A DNA stretch of 64,000 nucleotides from Flavobacterium sp. W4I14 (GTDB lineage Bacteria > Bacteroidota > Bacteroidia > Sphingobacteriales > Sphingobacteriaceae): contig JAUSZU010000001.1 of the NCBI GenBank assembly GCA_030817875.1, positions 2,852,001-2,916,000 of the forward strand. The letters are read 5' to 3'. The notes under the pieces were generated by a model. The model did not search any database. It saw only the letters and a list, made by a program, of their open reading frames with translations, and was not told where the DNA came from. Positions 8,458-15,938 of this stretch are shown in pieces (position 1 is the first letter of the stretch; every line of letters starts with the position of its first letter). The translations under genes were made by a program, and so were the position numbers.

Positions 8458-8505
8458 AGTCGGGATACTTTCAAAGGCGTGCGGGTTCGATTCCCGCCCC
8501 GAGTA
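8421..8505 (+). pseudogene. Broken tRNA-Leu, first of eight in array 2
   Basis: The D-arm (GTGGAACTGGTGGACAC), variable region, T-arm and 3' acceptor strand match the real tRNA-Leu. The 5' acceptor strand (TGTCGAT) does not pair with CCCGAGT. The anticodon arm is CCCGA-CCTAGAG-TCGGG, a proper 5-bp stem and 7-nt loop with TAG at positions 34-36, but with C33 instead of the nearly universal U33. In units 7 and 8 the loop reads CCTAAAG (TAA) and the 3' stem strand carries a mismatch (TAGGG). The other copies end at 8902, 9301, 9700, 10099, 10496, 10895 and 11294. Confidence 0.88.
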
Positions 8506-8584
8506 CTCAAAAAATCGAACGAAAACCTTTCAGACATGAAAGGTTTTGTTGTTTATAGTTATTTTTCTTTTAAGTTGAATTGTT

Positions 8585-8854
8585 TTGTTTACAGTTTATA
8601 TTCTACGTTCTGAGAAAATCGGAAAATTTTATATTGGGCATACCGAAGATATTAACAAAAGACTTCTTCGGCATAATAAAGGTCAGGTTACTTCAACCAG
8701 AGGTAAAGGTCCGTGGACTATTGTTTATCAAGAGTATTTTCCTAGTCGAGCAGAAACTGCACAGAGAGAACTTGAAATCAAGTCGAAAAAGAGCAGTAAA
8801 TATATCGAAAGGCTAATTGTCGATGGTGGAACTGGTGGACACGTCCCGACCTAG
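8585..8854 (+). CDS. GIY-YIG nuclease, array copy 2
   Basis: Same 89-codon protein as copy 1 with all catalytic residues present; residues 58-59 are Thr-Ala instead of Ala-Val. It starts at TTG and stops at TAG in the broken tRNA anticodon. The unit is 2 bp shorter upstream of the hairpin (CTCAAAAAA start). Confidence 0.8.
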   Translation: MFTVYILRSEKIGKFYIGHTEDINKRLLRHNKGQVTSTRGKGPWTIVYQEYFPSRAETAQRELEIKSKKSSKYIERLIVDGGTGGHVPT

Positions 8855-8983
8855 AGTCGGGATACTTTCAAAGGCGTGCGGGTTCGATTCCCGCCCCGAG
8901 TACACACAAAAAATCGAACGAAAACCTTTCAGACATGAAAGGTTTTGTTGTTTATAGTTATTTTTCTTTTAAGTTGAATTGTT

Positions 8984-9253
8984 TTGTTTACAGTTTATAT
9001 TCTACGTTCTGAGAAAATCGGAAAATTTTATATTGGGCATACCGAAGATATTAACAAAAGACTTCTTCGGCATAATAAAGGTCAGGTTACTTCAACCAGA
9101 GGTAAAGGTCCGTGGACTATTGTTTATCAAGAGTATTTTCCTAGTCGAGCAGAAGCTGTACAGAGAGAACTTGAAATCAAGTCGAAAAAGAGCAGTAAAT
9201 ATATCGAAAGGCTAATTGTCGATGGTGGAACTGGTGGACACGTCCCGACCTAG
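8984..9253 (+). CDS. GIY-YIG nuclease, array copy 3
   Basis: Protein identical to copy 1 (Ala58-Val59), TTG start, TAG stop inside the broken tRNA-Leu that ends at 9301. Confidence 0.8.
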   Translation: MFTVYILRSEKIGKFYIGHTEDINKRLLRHNKGQVTSTRGKGPWTIVYQEYFPSRAEAVQRELEIKSKKSSKYIERLIVDGGTGGHVPT

Positions 9254-9382
9254 AGTCGGGATACTTTCAAAGGCGTGCGGGTTCGATTCCCGCCCCGAGT
9301 ACACACAAAAAATCGAACGAAAACCTTTCAGACATGAAAGGTTTTGTTGTTTATAGTTATTTTTCTTTTAAGTTGAATTGTT

Positions 9383-9652
9383 TTGTTTACAGTTTATATT
9401 CTACGTTCTGAGAAAATCGGAAAATTTTATATTGGGCATACCGAAGATATTAACAAAAGACTTCTTCGGCATAATAAAGGTCAGGTTACTTCAACCAGAG
9501 GTAAAGGTCCGTGGACTATTGTTTATCAAGAGTATTTTCCTAGTCGAGCAGAAGCTGTACAGAGAGAACTTGAAATCAAGTCGAAAAAGAGCAGTAAATA
9601 TATCGAAAGGCTAATTGTCGATGGTGGAACTGGTGGACACGTCCCGACCTAG
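9383..9652 (+). CDS. GIY-YIG nuclease, array copy 4
   Basis: Protein identical to copy 1 (Ala58-Val59), TTG start, TAG stop inside the broken tRNA-Leu that ends at 9700. I see no base difference from copy 3 in the coding part. Confidence 0.8.
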   Translation: MFTVYILRSEKIGKFYIGHTEDINKRLLRHNKGQVTSTRGKGPWTIVYQEYFPSRAEAVQRELEIKSKKSSKYIERLIVDGGTGGHVPT

Positions 9653-9781
9653 AGTCGGGATACTTTCAAAGGCGTGCGGGTTCGATTCCCGCCCCGAGTA
9701 CACACAAAAAATCGAACGAAAACCTTTCAGACATGAAAGGTTTTGTTGTTTATAGTTATTTTTCTTTTAAGTTGAATTGTT

Positions 9782-10051
9782 TTGTTTACAGTTTATATTC
9801 TACGTTCTGAGAAAATCGGAAAATTTTATATTGGGCATACCGAAGATATTAATAAAAGACTTCTTCGGCATAATAAAGGTCAGGTTACTTCAACCAGAGG
9901 TAAAGGTCCGTGGACTATTGTTTATCAAGAGTATTTTCCTAGTCGAGCAGAAGCTGTACAGAGAGAACTTGAAATCAAGTCGAAAAAGAGCAGTAAATAT
10001 ATCGAAAGGCTAATTGTCGATGGTGGAACTGGTGGACACGTCCCGACCTAG
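9782..10051 (+). CDS. GIY-YIG nuclease, array copy 5
   Basis: Protein identical to copy 1. It carries one silent change, AAT for AAC at Asn24, which marks this unit. It also changes the overlapping second frame (Thr to Ile), in keeping with that frame not being coding. Confidence 0.8.
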   Translation: MFTVYILRSEKIGKFYIGHTEDINKRLLRHNKGQVTSTRGKGPWTIVYQEYFPSRAEAVQRELEIKSKKSSKYIERLIVDGGTGGHVPT

Positions 10052-10178
10052 AGTCGGGATACTTTCAAAGGCGTGCGGGTTCGATTCCCGCCCCGAGTAC
10101 TCAAAAAATCGAACGAAAACCTTTCAGACATGAAAGGTTTTGTTGTTTATAGTTATTTTTCTTTTAAGTTGAATTGTT

Positions 10179-10448
10179 TTGTTTACAGTTTATATTCTAC
10201 GTTCTGAGAAAATCGGAAAATTTTATATTGGGCATACCGAAGATATTAACAAAAGACTTCTTCGGCATAATAAAGGTCAGGTTACTTCAACCAGAGGTAA
10301 AGGTCCGTGGACTATTGTTTATCAAGAGTATTTTCCTAGTCGAGCAGAAGCTGTACAGAGAGAACTTGAAATCAAGTCGAAAAAGAGCAGTAAATATATC
10401 GAAAGGCTAATTGTCGATGGTGGAACTGGTGGACACGTCCCGACCTAG
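10179..10448 (+). CDS. GIY-YIG nuclease, array copy 6
   Basis: Protein identical to copy 1 (Ala58-Val59). Like copy 2 it sits in a 397-bp unit that begins CTCAAAAAA, so the spacing of the unit starts is not tied to the codon 58-59 type. Confidence 0.8.
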   Translation: MFTVYILRSEKIGKFYIGHTEDINKRLLRHNKGQVTSTRGKGPWTIVYQEYFPSRAEAVQRELEIKSKKSSKYIERLIVDGGTGGHVPT

Positions 10449-10577
10449 AGTCGGGATACTTTCAAAGGCGTGCGGGTTCGATTCCCGCCCCGAGTACACA
10501 CAAAAAATCGAACGAAAACCTTTCAGACATGAAAGGTTTTGTTGTTTATAGTTATTTTTCTTTTAAGTTGAATTGTT

Positions 10578-10847
10578 TTGTTTACAGTTTATATTCTACG
10601 TTCTGAGAAAATCGGAAAATTTTATATTGGGCATACCGAAGATATTAACAAAAGACTTCTTCGGCATAATAAAGGTCAGGTTACTTCAACCAGAGGTAAA
10701 GGTCCGTGGACTATTGTTTATCAAGAGTATTTTCCTAGTCGAGCAGAAGATATACAGAGAGAACTTGAAATCAAGTCGAAAAAGAGCAGTAAATATATCG
10801 AAAGGCTAATTGTCGATGGTGGAACTGGTGGACACGTCCCGACCTAA
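10578..10847 (+). CDS. GIY-YIG nuclease, array copy 7
   Basis: Same protein except Asp58-Ile59, a third version of this dipeptide. The stop is TAA rather than TAG because the broken tRNA anticodon loop reads CCTAAAG in this unit. Confidence 0.8.
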   Translation: MFTVYILRSEKIGKFYIGHTEDINKRLLRHNKGQVTSTRGKGPWTIVYQEYFPSRAEDIQRELEIKSKKSSKYIERLIVDGGTGGHVPT

Positions 10848-10976
10848 AGTAGGGATACTTTCAAAGGCGTGCGGGTTCGATTCCCGCCCCGAGTACACAC
10901 AAAAAATCGAACGAAAACCTTTCAGACATGAAAGGTTTTGTTGCTTACAGTTATTTTTCTTTTAAGTTGAATTGTT

Positions 10977-11246
10977 TTGTTTACAGTTTATATTTTAAGT
11001 TCTGAGAAAATCGGAAAATTTTATATTGGGCATACCGAAGATATTAACAAAAGACTTCTTCGGCATAATAAAGGTCAGGTTACTTCAACCAGAGGTAAAG
11101 GTCCGTGGACTATTGTTTATCAAGAGTATTTTCCTAGTCGAGCAGAAACTGCACAGAGAGAACTTGAAATCAAGTCGAAAAAGAGCAGTAAATATATCGA
11201 AAGGCTAATTGTCGATGGTGGAACTGGTGGACACGTCCCGACCTAA
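10977..11246 (+). CDS. GIY-YIG nuclease, array copy 8
   Basis: The most divergent copy: Ser8 for Arg8 (TTTTAAGTTC instead of TTCTACGTTC), Thr58-Ala59, and a TAA stop in the CCTAAAG loop. Two further base changes lie upstream (GTTGCTTACAG). Catalytic Tyr5, Tyr16, Arg26 and Glu62 are kept. The overlapping second frame is broken near its start in this copy, which again favours the GIY-YIG frame as the real one. Confidence 0.8.
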   Translation: MFTVYILSSEKIGKFYIGHTEDINKRLLRHNKGQVTSTRGKGPWTIVYQEYFPSRAETAQRELEIKSKKSSKYIERLIVDGGTGGHVPT

Positions 11247-11490
11247 AGTAGGGATACTTTCAAAGGCGTGCGGGTTCGATTCCCGCCCCGAGTACACACA
11301 AAAAATCGACAACAAAACCTTTCAGAAATGAAAGGTTTTGTTGTTTATAGTTATTTTTCATCGCTCAAATGAGGAACCCAGGAAAAGGAGATCAAAAATC
11401 TATTTTAATTATATTGTTGATAATGTAAGATTGGCAAATATTGCCTTATAATTGTCTTGTTTCGCCCCACTCCAGGCCCAAGCCATAGCA

Positions 11491-11498
11491 TATATTTG
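11491..11498 (+). promoter_or_regulatory. -7 box for the DUF1569 gene
   Basis: TATATTTG lies 38 bp before the ATG at 11536. No TTTG is found at the usual 19-21 nt upstream, so only half of the promoter consensus is present. Confidence 0.45.
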
Positions 11499-11535
11499 CA
11501 TTGCAACCTACCTGTAAAACTGCATCCAACATAAA

Positions 11536-12012
11536 ATGAACCCGCTAACCGAACTAATAGTACCAAAGAACCGCAAATATTTAGAAAGTCTGTTGCTAAA
11601 ACTTCAAGCAAACACTTCTGCCGTTTGGGGAAAAATGGCCGCACAACAGATGGTTGAACACTTGATAAGCCAGGTTGAATATACCAATGGTAAAAATAAA
11701 CCTTTCTGTGAAGTTTCAGTAGAAGAAGCAAATAGCGCCAAACAAATCAATATCTACACAGCTATAGAAATACCAAGGAATGTGGTATTCGGAACAACTC
11801 AGCAAAAGTTAATGTATCCAGATCTGATTAGTGCCACTCAACAGTTAACGACAGAACTTCGTGATTTTGACCGGTATTTCGCTGAACCAGGAAAAACCGA
11901 GATACATGGTGCATTTGGGCCGATGACCTATAAAGAATGGCTGATATGGCATAGCAAACATTTCTATCACCATTTGCAGCAATTTGGATTAATAACAGGA
12001 TCTGAAATTTAA
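11536..12012 (+). CDS. DUF1569 (DinB-like fold) protein
   Basis: A 158-residue cytoplasmic protein with the pattern of DUF1569: WGKMAAQQMVEHL near residue 33-45 and HGAFGPMTYKEWLIWHSKHFYHHLQQFGL near the C-terminus. The spaced histidines are those expected to form the metal site of the DinB/YfiT four-helix-bundle fold. The reaction is not known; relatives are thought to act as metal-dependent thiol transferases or hydrolases. It is a single gene between the tRNA array and a minus-strand cluster, so context adds little. Confidence 0.7.
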   Translation: MNPLTELIVPKNRKYLESLLLKLQANTSAVWGKMAAQQMVEHLISQVEYTNGKNKPFCEVSVEEANSAKQINIYTAIEIPRNVVFGTTQQKLMYPDLISATQQLTTELRDFDRYFAEPGKTEIHGAFGPMTYKEWLIWHSKHFYHHLQQFGLITGSEI

Positions 12013-12039
12013 TGCTTACCCAGGTTCTGTTATGCCCAA

Positions 12040-12067
12040 AGCTAAAATAACGTTGGCTTATTTTTTT
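12040..12067 (+). terminator. Weak Rho-independent terminator after the DUF1569 gene
   Basis: AGCTAA (12040-12045) pairs with TTGGCT (12053-12058, one G-U pair), followed by A and seven T residues. Confidence 0.45.
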
Positions 12068-12203
12068 GATCTACATCTTAATATGGGCTCTTTTTTTATT
12101 CAATATTGCTTATAAATATTTCTAGTGTCCAACAACTTTTTTGCTTGATGCGAAAGAATTCCCTCGCTGAAATACATACTTAACCGCCGTCCATTAACAA
12201 TCA

Positions 12204-12461
12204 TTAGCTTCTGAAGCGGTATTTGAGTACCACCATGGTGATATTCAATCCAAGCGCCAAAAAGTTCGTTGAGATAATTGCAATGTCAGACTTATCGAAA
12301 CCATAATACACCCAAAGCGCATTACCGGTCATCATTACAATAAACATAAATACCGATACCTCCCGCGCCTTTTTCTTTTTAAGTGTTTTTATAATTTGCG
12401 GAACGATCGAAGATGAGGTAAAGATACCCGCTACAATACCAATGATATCAATTAGATCCAT
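12204..12461 (-). CDS. SemiSWEET sugar transporter (MtN3/PQ-loop family)
   Basis: An 85-residue inner membrane protein with three predicted helices, the size of bacterial SemiSWEETs, which work as homodimers and let small sugars equilibrate across the membrane. The PQ-loop motif SSIVPQIIKTLK is near residue 18-29; the second helix carries SVFMFIVMMTGNALWVYYG with the conserved Asn and Trp-Tyr-Gly. No sugar catabolic gene is adjacent. Start ATG is unambiguous. Confidence 0.85.
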   Translation of the reverse strand: MDLIDIIGIVAGIFTSSSIVPQIIKTLKKKKAREVSVFMFIVMMTGNALWVYYGFDKSDIAIISTNFLALGLNITMVVLKYRFRS

Positions 12462-12529
12462 GTATCATGTTAAATTTAAAATCAAAAATTACTGATACGC
12501 TTAATAAAAAAATCAACAATAATCTGTCA

Positions 12530-12778
12530 TTACGAAGCCTTTCCTTTATGTTCCCAGTGGTCCTTTATCTTTTTACCATCTTCAATTTTTAAGCGTCGGG
12601 CATACCTTTCTCCTACGATTCTGCCATTTTCCATTTTCCTTCCAATAAACAATAGGATTGGTCTACCTCCATCATCGGTTCTAAAGGCCAGATCATATCG
12701 ACCAAATCTTACCTCAATCATTGAAGAAGGCTCATACTGCTTCCCGAGGACATTCAATATCGGGTCCTTTAATTTCAT
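12530..12778 (-). CDS. Conserved small hypothetical protein (82 aa)
   Basis: Not assigned to a family. The protein is basic, soluble and predicted to be beta-rich in the first half (MIEVRFGRYDLAFRTDDGGRPILLFIGRK), ending in charged residues (KKIKDHWEHKGKAS). It has no signal peptide or membrane segment. Codon usage and the clear ATG support a real gene; it lies in the same orientation as the SemiSWEET gene 69 bp downstream and may be co-transcribed with it. Confidence 0.55.
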   Translation of the reverse strand: MKLKDPILNVLGKQYEPSSMIEVRFGRYDLAFRTDDGGRPILLFIGRKMENGRIVGERYARRLKIEDGKKIKDHWEHKGKAS

Positions 12779-12874
12779 AGTTTTAATGAAAGAATGCTAA
12801 TTCTATACGGTACTACTAACACACCAACGGCAAGAGACGTTTAGATGGCATCGGCTTGCTCGTTTACTTCAGTA

Positions 12875-13129
12875 TTATGGCTGAGGGTCCTGCTGATCAT
12901 GTCCCTGAGTTTTCACTATTTTATTGTAAATACCCAGTAGCAGGAATGGTGCAGCCCATTGCCCTACAAATAAAGCATTGTGACGATGTCCGAGACATTT
13001 CAATGTCAATGAAATACCCATGGAGGCAAGTGAGGCCCATAAAAAGGTATCGGATGGTAGTTTTGATGTTTGTTCCTCTATTACGCGGGCTACTTTTCCC
13101 TCGTTGTGTGATTCATTTTGCAATTCCAT
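12875..13129 (-). CDS. Small membrane protein of unknown function (84 aa)
   Basis: A charged N-terminus (MELQNESHNEGKVARVIEEQTSKLP) is followed by two short hydrophobic segments around residues 30-45 and 52-68, with a histidine-rich C-terminus. This resembles small inner membrane proteins that are frequent next to stress genes in this phylum, but I do not recognise a named family. The two overlapping plus-strand frames look like shadows. Confidence 0.5.
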   Translation of the reverse strand: MELQNESHNEGKVARVIEEQTSKLPSDTFLWASLASMGISLTLKCLGHRHNALFVGQWAAPFLLLGIYNKIVKTQGHDQQDPQP

Positions 13130-13345
13130 AATTATAAATAAAGTGATTAGAGTTGTATTACTTAGATATCTTTTTTATCAGATTTCTATTATCACGACAA
13201 GCGGATATCGCTAAAAGTTCAATATTTTTTCAAAACAGGTATTTTGCACCGCCGACAGGTAATTATCGGCGAAATTCAATCCGGTAGCTCACCTATTTTA
13301 CGACCCATGCTGAGGAAAGTACAATGAATCAACAGCATTTTTATT

Positions 13346-14242
13346 TTACTGCATTGAATCAAGTGCATCTACATTAAGTAGATTATTAATAAAATTTCTT
13401 ATTAGCATCAGTACCTCATCAAAATGAGTATCAAGCACATCGTGTCCACCATCTAAAACATGGATTTGTGCCCCTGGTAAATCTCGCTTATAACATGTAA
13501 CTTCCTTTACTGAAAAAAATATTTCATACTTTCCCCATATAACGAGCGCTGGTGGTTGGTGATCGCGAAAATACTTCTGATAAATAGGGAACATTTCAAA
13601 GTGGGTTTTGAAATCACAGTTTAATTCAAACTGTCTTTCGATGTTACCTGGTCTTTTCAGAAACGCCCAGTCGATCATCCACAATTCCGGGCTGACTTTA
13701 GATAATACATGTTCCGGAAGCCCACCGAAGTATTGATTTTTTATACCTTCCTTACTTAAAAATTTAATAAGCTTTTTCTTTTTTGCAGGTGTTGGGTTGT
13801 ACCAATAGTCGATATACTCGTCCCATTCAGGCCCCATACCTTCACGATATGCATTTCCGCTCTGTACAATTATACCAGAAATTTTTTCTGGATGGTTTAT
13901 ACATAGTTGAAGTCCGATTGGCGCACCATAATCATGGAGATAAATAAAGAACTTATCTAGATTTATGGCTGCTGTGAATTTGTTTATCAAAGCTGATATA
14001 TTCCCAAATGTATATTCGAAATTATCGGGCACAGGAAACTCACTGAAGCCAAAACCGGGATAATCTGGTGCAACAAGGTGATACTGATCAGACATAGCAA
14101 TCATCAGATTCCTGAAAGCTATTGATGAAGTTGGAAACCCATGTAAAAGCAGTAGAGATGGATTCTGCTTATCTCCGGCCTCACGGTAAAATAGATTAAT
14201 TCCATCCACTTTGATGGTTCTATTGTAAATTTGCCTTGACAT
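13346..14242 (-). CDS. Alpha/beta hydrolase, epoxide hydrolase / haloalkane dehalogenase-like
   Basis: A 298-residue cytoplasmic alpha/beta hydrolase. Oxyanion motif LLLLHGFPTSS near residue 31-40; the nucleophile elbow is HDYGAPIG with Asp104, not Ser, which places it with the epoxide hydrolase/haloalkane dehalogenase group; the catalytic His is His267 in DGGHDVLD. The region VIWGKYEIFF before it is where the acidic triad residue usually sits (WGKyD-like). A cap domain spans roughly 140-215. Natural substrate unknown. It stands alone on the minus strand. Confidence 0.82.
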   Translation of the reverse strand: MSRQIYNRTIKVDGINLFYREAGDKQNPSLLLLHGFPTSSIAFRNLMIAMSDQYHLVAPDYPGFGFSEFPVPDNFEYTFGNISALINKFTAAINLDKFFIYLHDYGAPIGLQLCINHPEKISGIIVQSGNAYREGMGPEWDEYIDYWYNPTPAKKKKLIKFLSKEGIKNQYFGGLPEHVLSKVSPELWMIDWAFLKRPGNIERQFELNCDFKTHFEMFPIYQKYFRDHQPPALVIWGKYEIFFSVKEVTCYKRDLPGAQIHVLDGGHDVLDTHFDEVLMLIRNFINNLLNVDALDSMQ

Positions 14243-14365
14243 GGTTTTTAAGTTGGCATAAAACCTTATAGATTCAACCCGCTAATTGCTTAAAAAACAA
14301 TTTTTATATGGCAATTGTTCTGAACTATTTTTAGGGACCTCCAAGTAAAAGAATCCTAAAACAAA

Positions 14366-14396
14366 AAAGGCTTTCTTTGCCATAAAGAAAGCCTTT
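14366..14396 (-). terminator. Rho-independent terminator of the 14414-14668 gene
   Basis: A perfect 13-bp stem (14366-14378 with 14384-14396, core GGCTTTCTTT/AAAGAAAGCC) with a 5-nt loop; on the minus strand it runs into TTTTTTGTTTT. Confidence 0.82.
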
Positions 14397-14413
14397 GCCA
14401 GAAAAATATCTGC

Positions 14414-14668
14414 TTAACTTAAGATAATCTGGTAATTTACGTTTACTCTTTTCGGATAATTGCTTTCCTCACTGTTTAAGGAAACAAATGCCGCATTGCC
14501 ATGAACTTCATTTTTCAATGCATGTTCATAATGCGATTGGATAGCTTCCTGATAATCGTGCTGAAGGTTTTTCGTTGTTTCGATTAAAAGATTTCTATCA
14601 TTCAGGTTTTCTGGCAATAATGTAATATCGCAGTTTCCGTCACTGATTTCTTTGACTAAGTATTTCAT
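14414..14668 (-). CDS. Hypothetical protein (84 aa)
   Basis: Soluble and acidic, without a signal peptide or membrane segment: MKYLVKEISDGNCDITLLPE at the start, an EALIQSHYEHALK-like helical middle, and a beta-like end (VNVNYQIILS). No family recognised. A strong terminator 18 bp downstream and an AT-rich upstream region support it being a separately transcribed gene. The 267-bp gap to the esterase gene shows nothing else. Confidence 0.55.
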   Translation of the reverse strand: MKYLVKEISDGNCDITLLPENLNDRNLLIETTKNLQHDYQEAIQSHYEHALKNEVHGNAAFVSLNSEESNYPKRVNVNYQIILS

Positions 14669-14935
14669 TTTTGGTTTTAAATCTTCGTTTCCTGTTTTAT
14701 AAATAAGATTTCGAGAACGGTCAAAAATATGGTAAGTCTTTAGTTTGTATGTAATCTAAAAGTTAATTTTTTACTTAAAATGATGTATTAATTTTAATGC
14801 AAGCTCCATTACTATCGCTACATCATTTTAATTTCATTGCGATTAGCATGATTACGGATCTGCTCCTTGCTTTTTTCGATAGGCGCACAGCCCCGCTAAA
14901 ACTGACTTTTGTGCACAACTTGCTACCTAAATGTA

Positions 14936-15754
14936 TTAAGGTTTTGCGTTAAAATAATTGCTTAAGAAAACGCTTTGAAATTTAATCGCATTGGCCCAAT
15001 AATCCCAGTTATGTACACCGGGCCTTGTGGTAAAATCGTGAGGAATATTGTTATACAGGAGCTCATCATGTAAACGTACGTTCATTTTATAGAAAAAATC
15101 TTCAGTGCCACAATCAATGGCAATAGCAAGTGATCCTGGCTTAATGCGGTAAATCATATCAATCACACTGTTCTGTTTCCAACGTTCTGGAAATTCATCC
15201 TGTGTTCCCAACCTTTTTGAGATATTCCACCCATTTGGAAAAGGTTTAATATCTACACCACCACTCATACTGCCTACGGCACCATAAACATCCTGGTGTT
15301 TAATGGCCAGGTATAGTGCACCATGGCCGCCCATGCTCAAACCGGTAATGGCCCTACCTTTTCTTTCGGCTATGGTTTTATAATGTTCATCAATATAACT
15401 TACCAGCTCTTTAGCCACGTAGGTTTCATATTTCCATTCAGGATCTACCGGACTATCGAAATACCAACTGGTTACATTACCATCAGGGCACACAATAATA
15501 AACTGGTATTGATCGGCCAGATTTTTAATCCCCGGCACCTTTTTGGCCCATTCGGCATAGTTACCACCAGCACCATGGAGCAGGTAAACCACCGGAAAAG
15601 TTTTTCCGGTTTTATAGCTATCGGGTTTAATTACCACTGCTTTAATATTTTTGTTCATCGATTTGCTAAAGGTTAAAGCGGTATCGACTTCCGCGGCGCT
15701 TAAAACATGACTAAACAAAAACAAACAGATGGCTATTAAAAAGCTATTTTTCAT
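14936..15754 (-). CDS. Secreted esterase, PF00756-type (esterase D / feruloyl-acetylxylan esterase-like)
   Basis: A 272-residue exported hydrolase. Signal peptide residues 1-20 (MKNSFLIAICLFLFSHVLSA). Oxyanion loop YLLHGAGGN near 57-65; nucleophile Ser140 in GLSMGGHGA; Asp219 in CGTEDFF; His248 in PGVHNWDYW. This arrangement is the classic one of the putative esterase family, whose members remove acyl or feruloyl groups from plant polysaccharide or act on small esters. No polysaccharide-utilisation genes are adjacent, so the substrate remains open. ATG at 15754 gives the signal peptide directly. Confidence 0.85.
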   Translation of the reverse strand: MKNSFLIAICLFLFSHVLSAAEVDTALTFSKSMNKNIKAVVIKPDSYKTGKTFPVVYLLHGAGGNYAEWAKKVPGIKNLADQYQFIIVCPDGNVTSWYFDSPVDPEWKYETYVAKELVSYIDEHYKTIAERKGRAITGLSMGGHGALYLAIKHQDVYGAVGSMSGGVDIKPFPNGWNISKRLGTQDEFPERWKQNSVIDMIYRIKPGSLAIAIDCGTEDFFYKMNVRLHDELLYNNIPHDFTTRPGVHNWDYWANAIKFQSVFLSNYFNAKP

Positions 15755-15938
15755 AGGGAGTTTTTAATTATTATTATAATATGGTGCTAAATTTATAAAA
15801 TAACTGGATATTGTTTGCAATTTCTGCGAATTGAATTCAAAAAATAATGATGTTCTGCTCCTCTATTCTTTAAACAGCTACAAAACTTTAAAACAATTTT
15901 ATTACCTTTTGGTTGTTGAACGGTGAACCCATCTAAAA

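Larger units (their letters stand above)
8107..11294 (+). repeat. Eight tandem ~399 bp units: terminator hairpin, GIY-YIG ORF, broken tRNA-Leu (array 2)
   Basis: Units end at 8505, 8902, 9301, 9700, 10099, 10496, 10895 and 11294, so lengths are 399, 397, 399, 399, 399, 397, 399 and 399 bp. The 397-bp units begin CTCAAAAAA where others begin CACACAAAAAA. The units are nearly identical: besides this, I see changes at codons 58-59, one silent change in unit 5, three changes early in unit 8 and the anticodon arm of units 7-8. A trailing half unit (11295-11360) with another ACCTTTC/GAAAGGT hairpin ends the array. Such uniformity means recent amplification or active homogenisation. Confidence 0.95.

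Noticed and set aside
11405..11731. 108-codon minus-strand frame
   Set aside because: It runs over the promoter and the start of the DUF1569 gene, which has better codon usage and family motifs.
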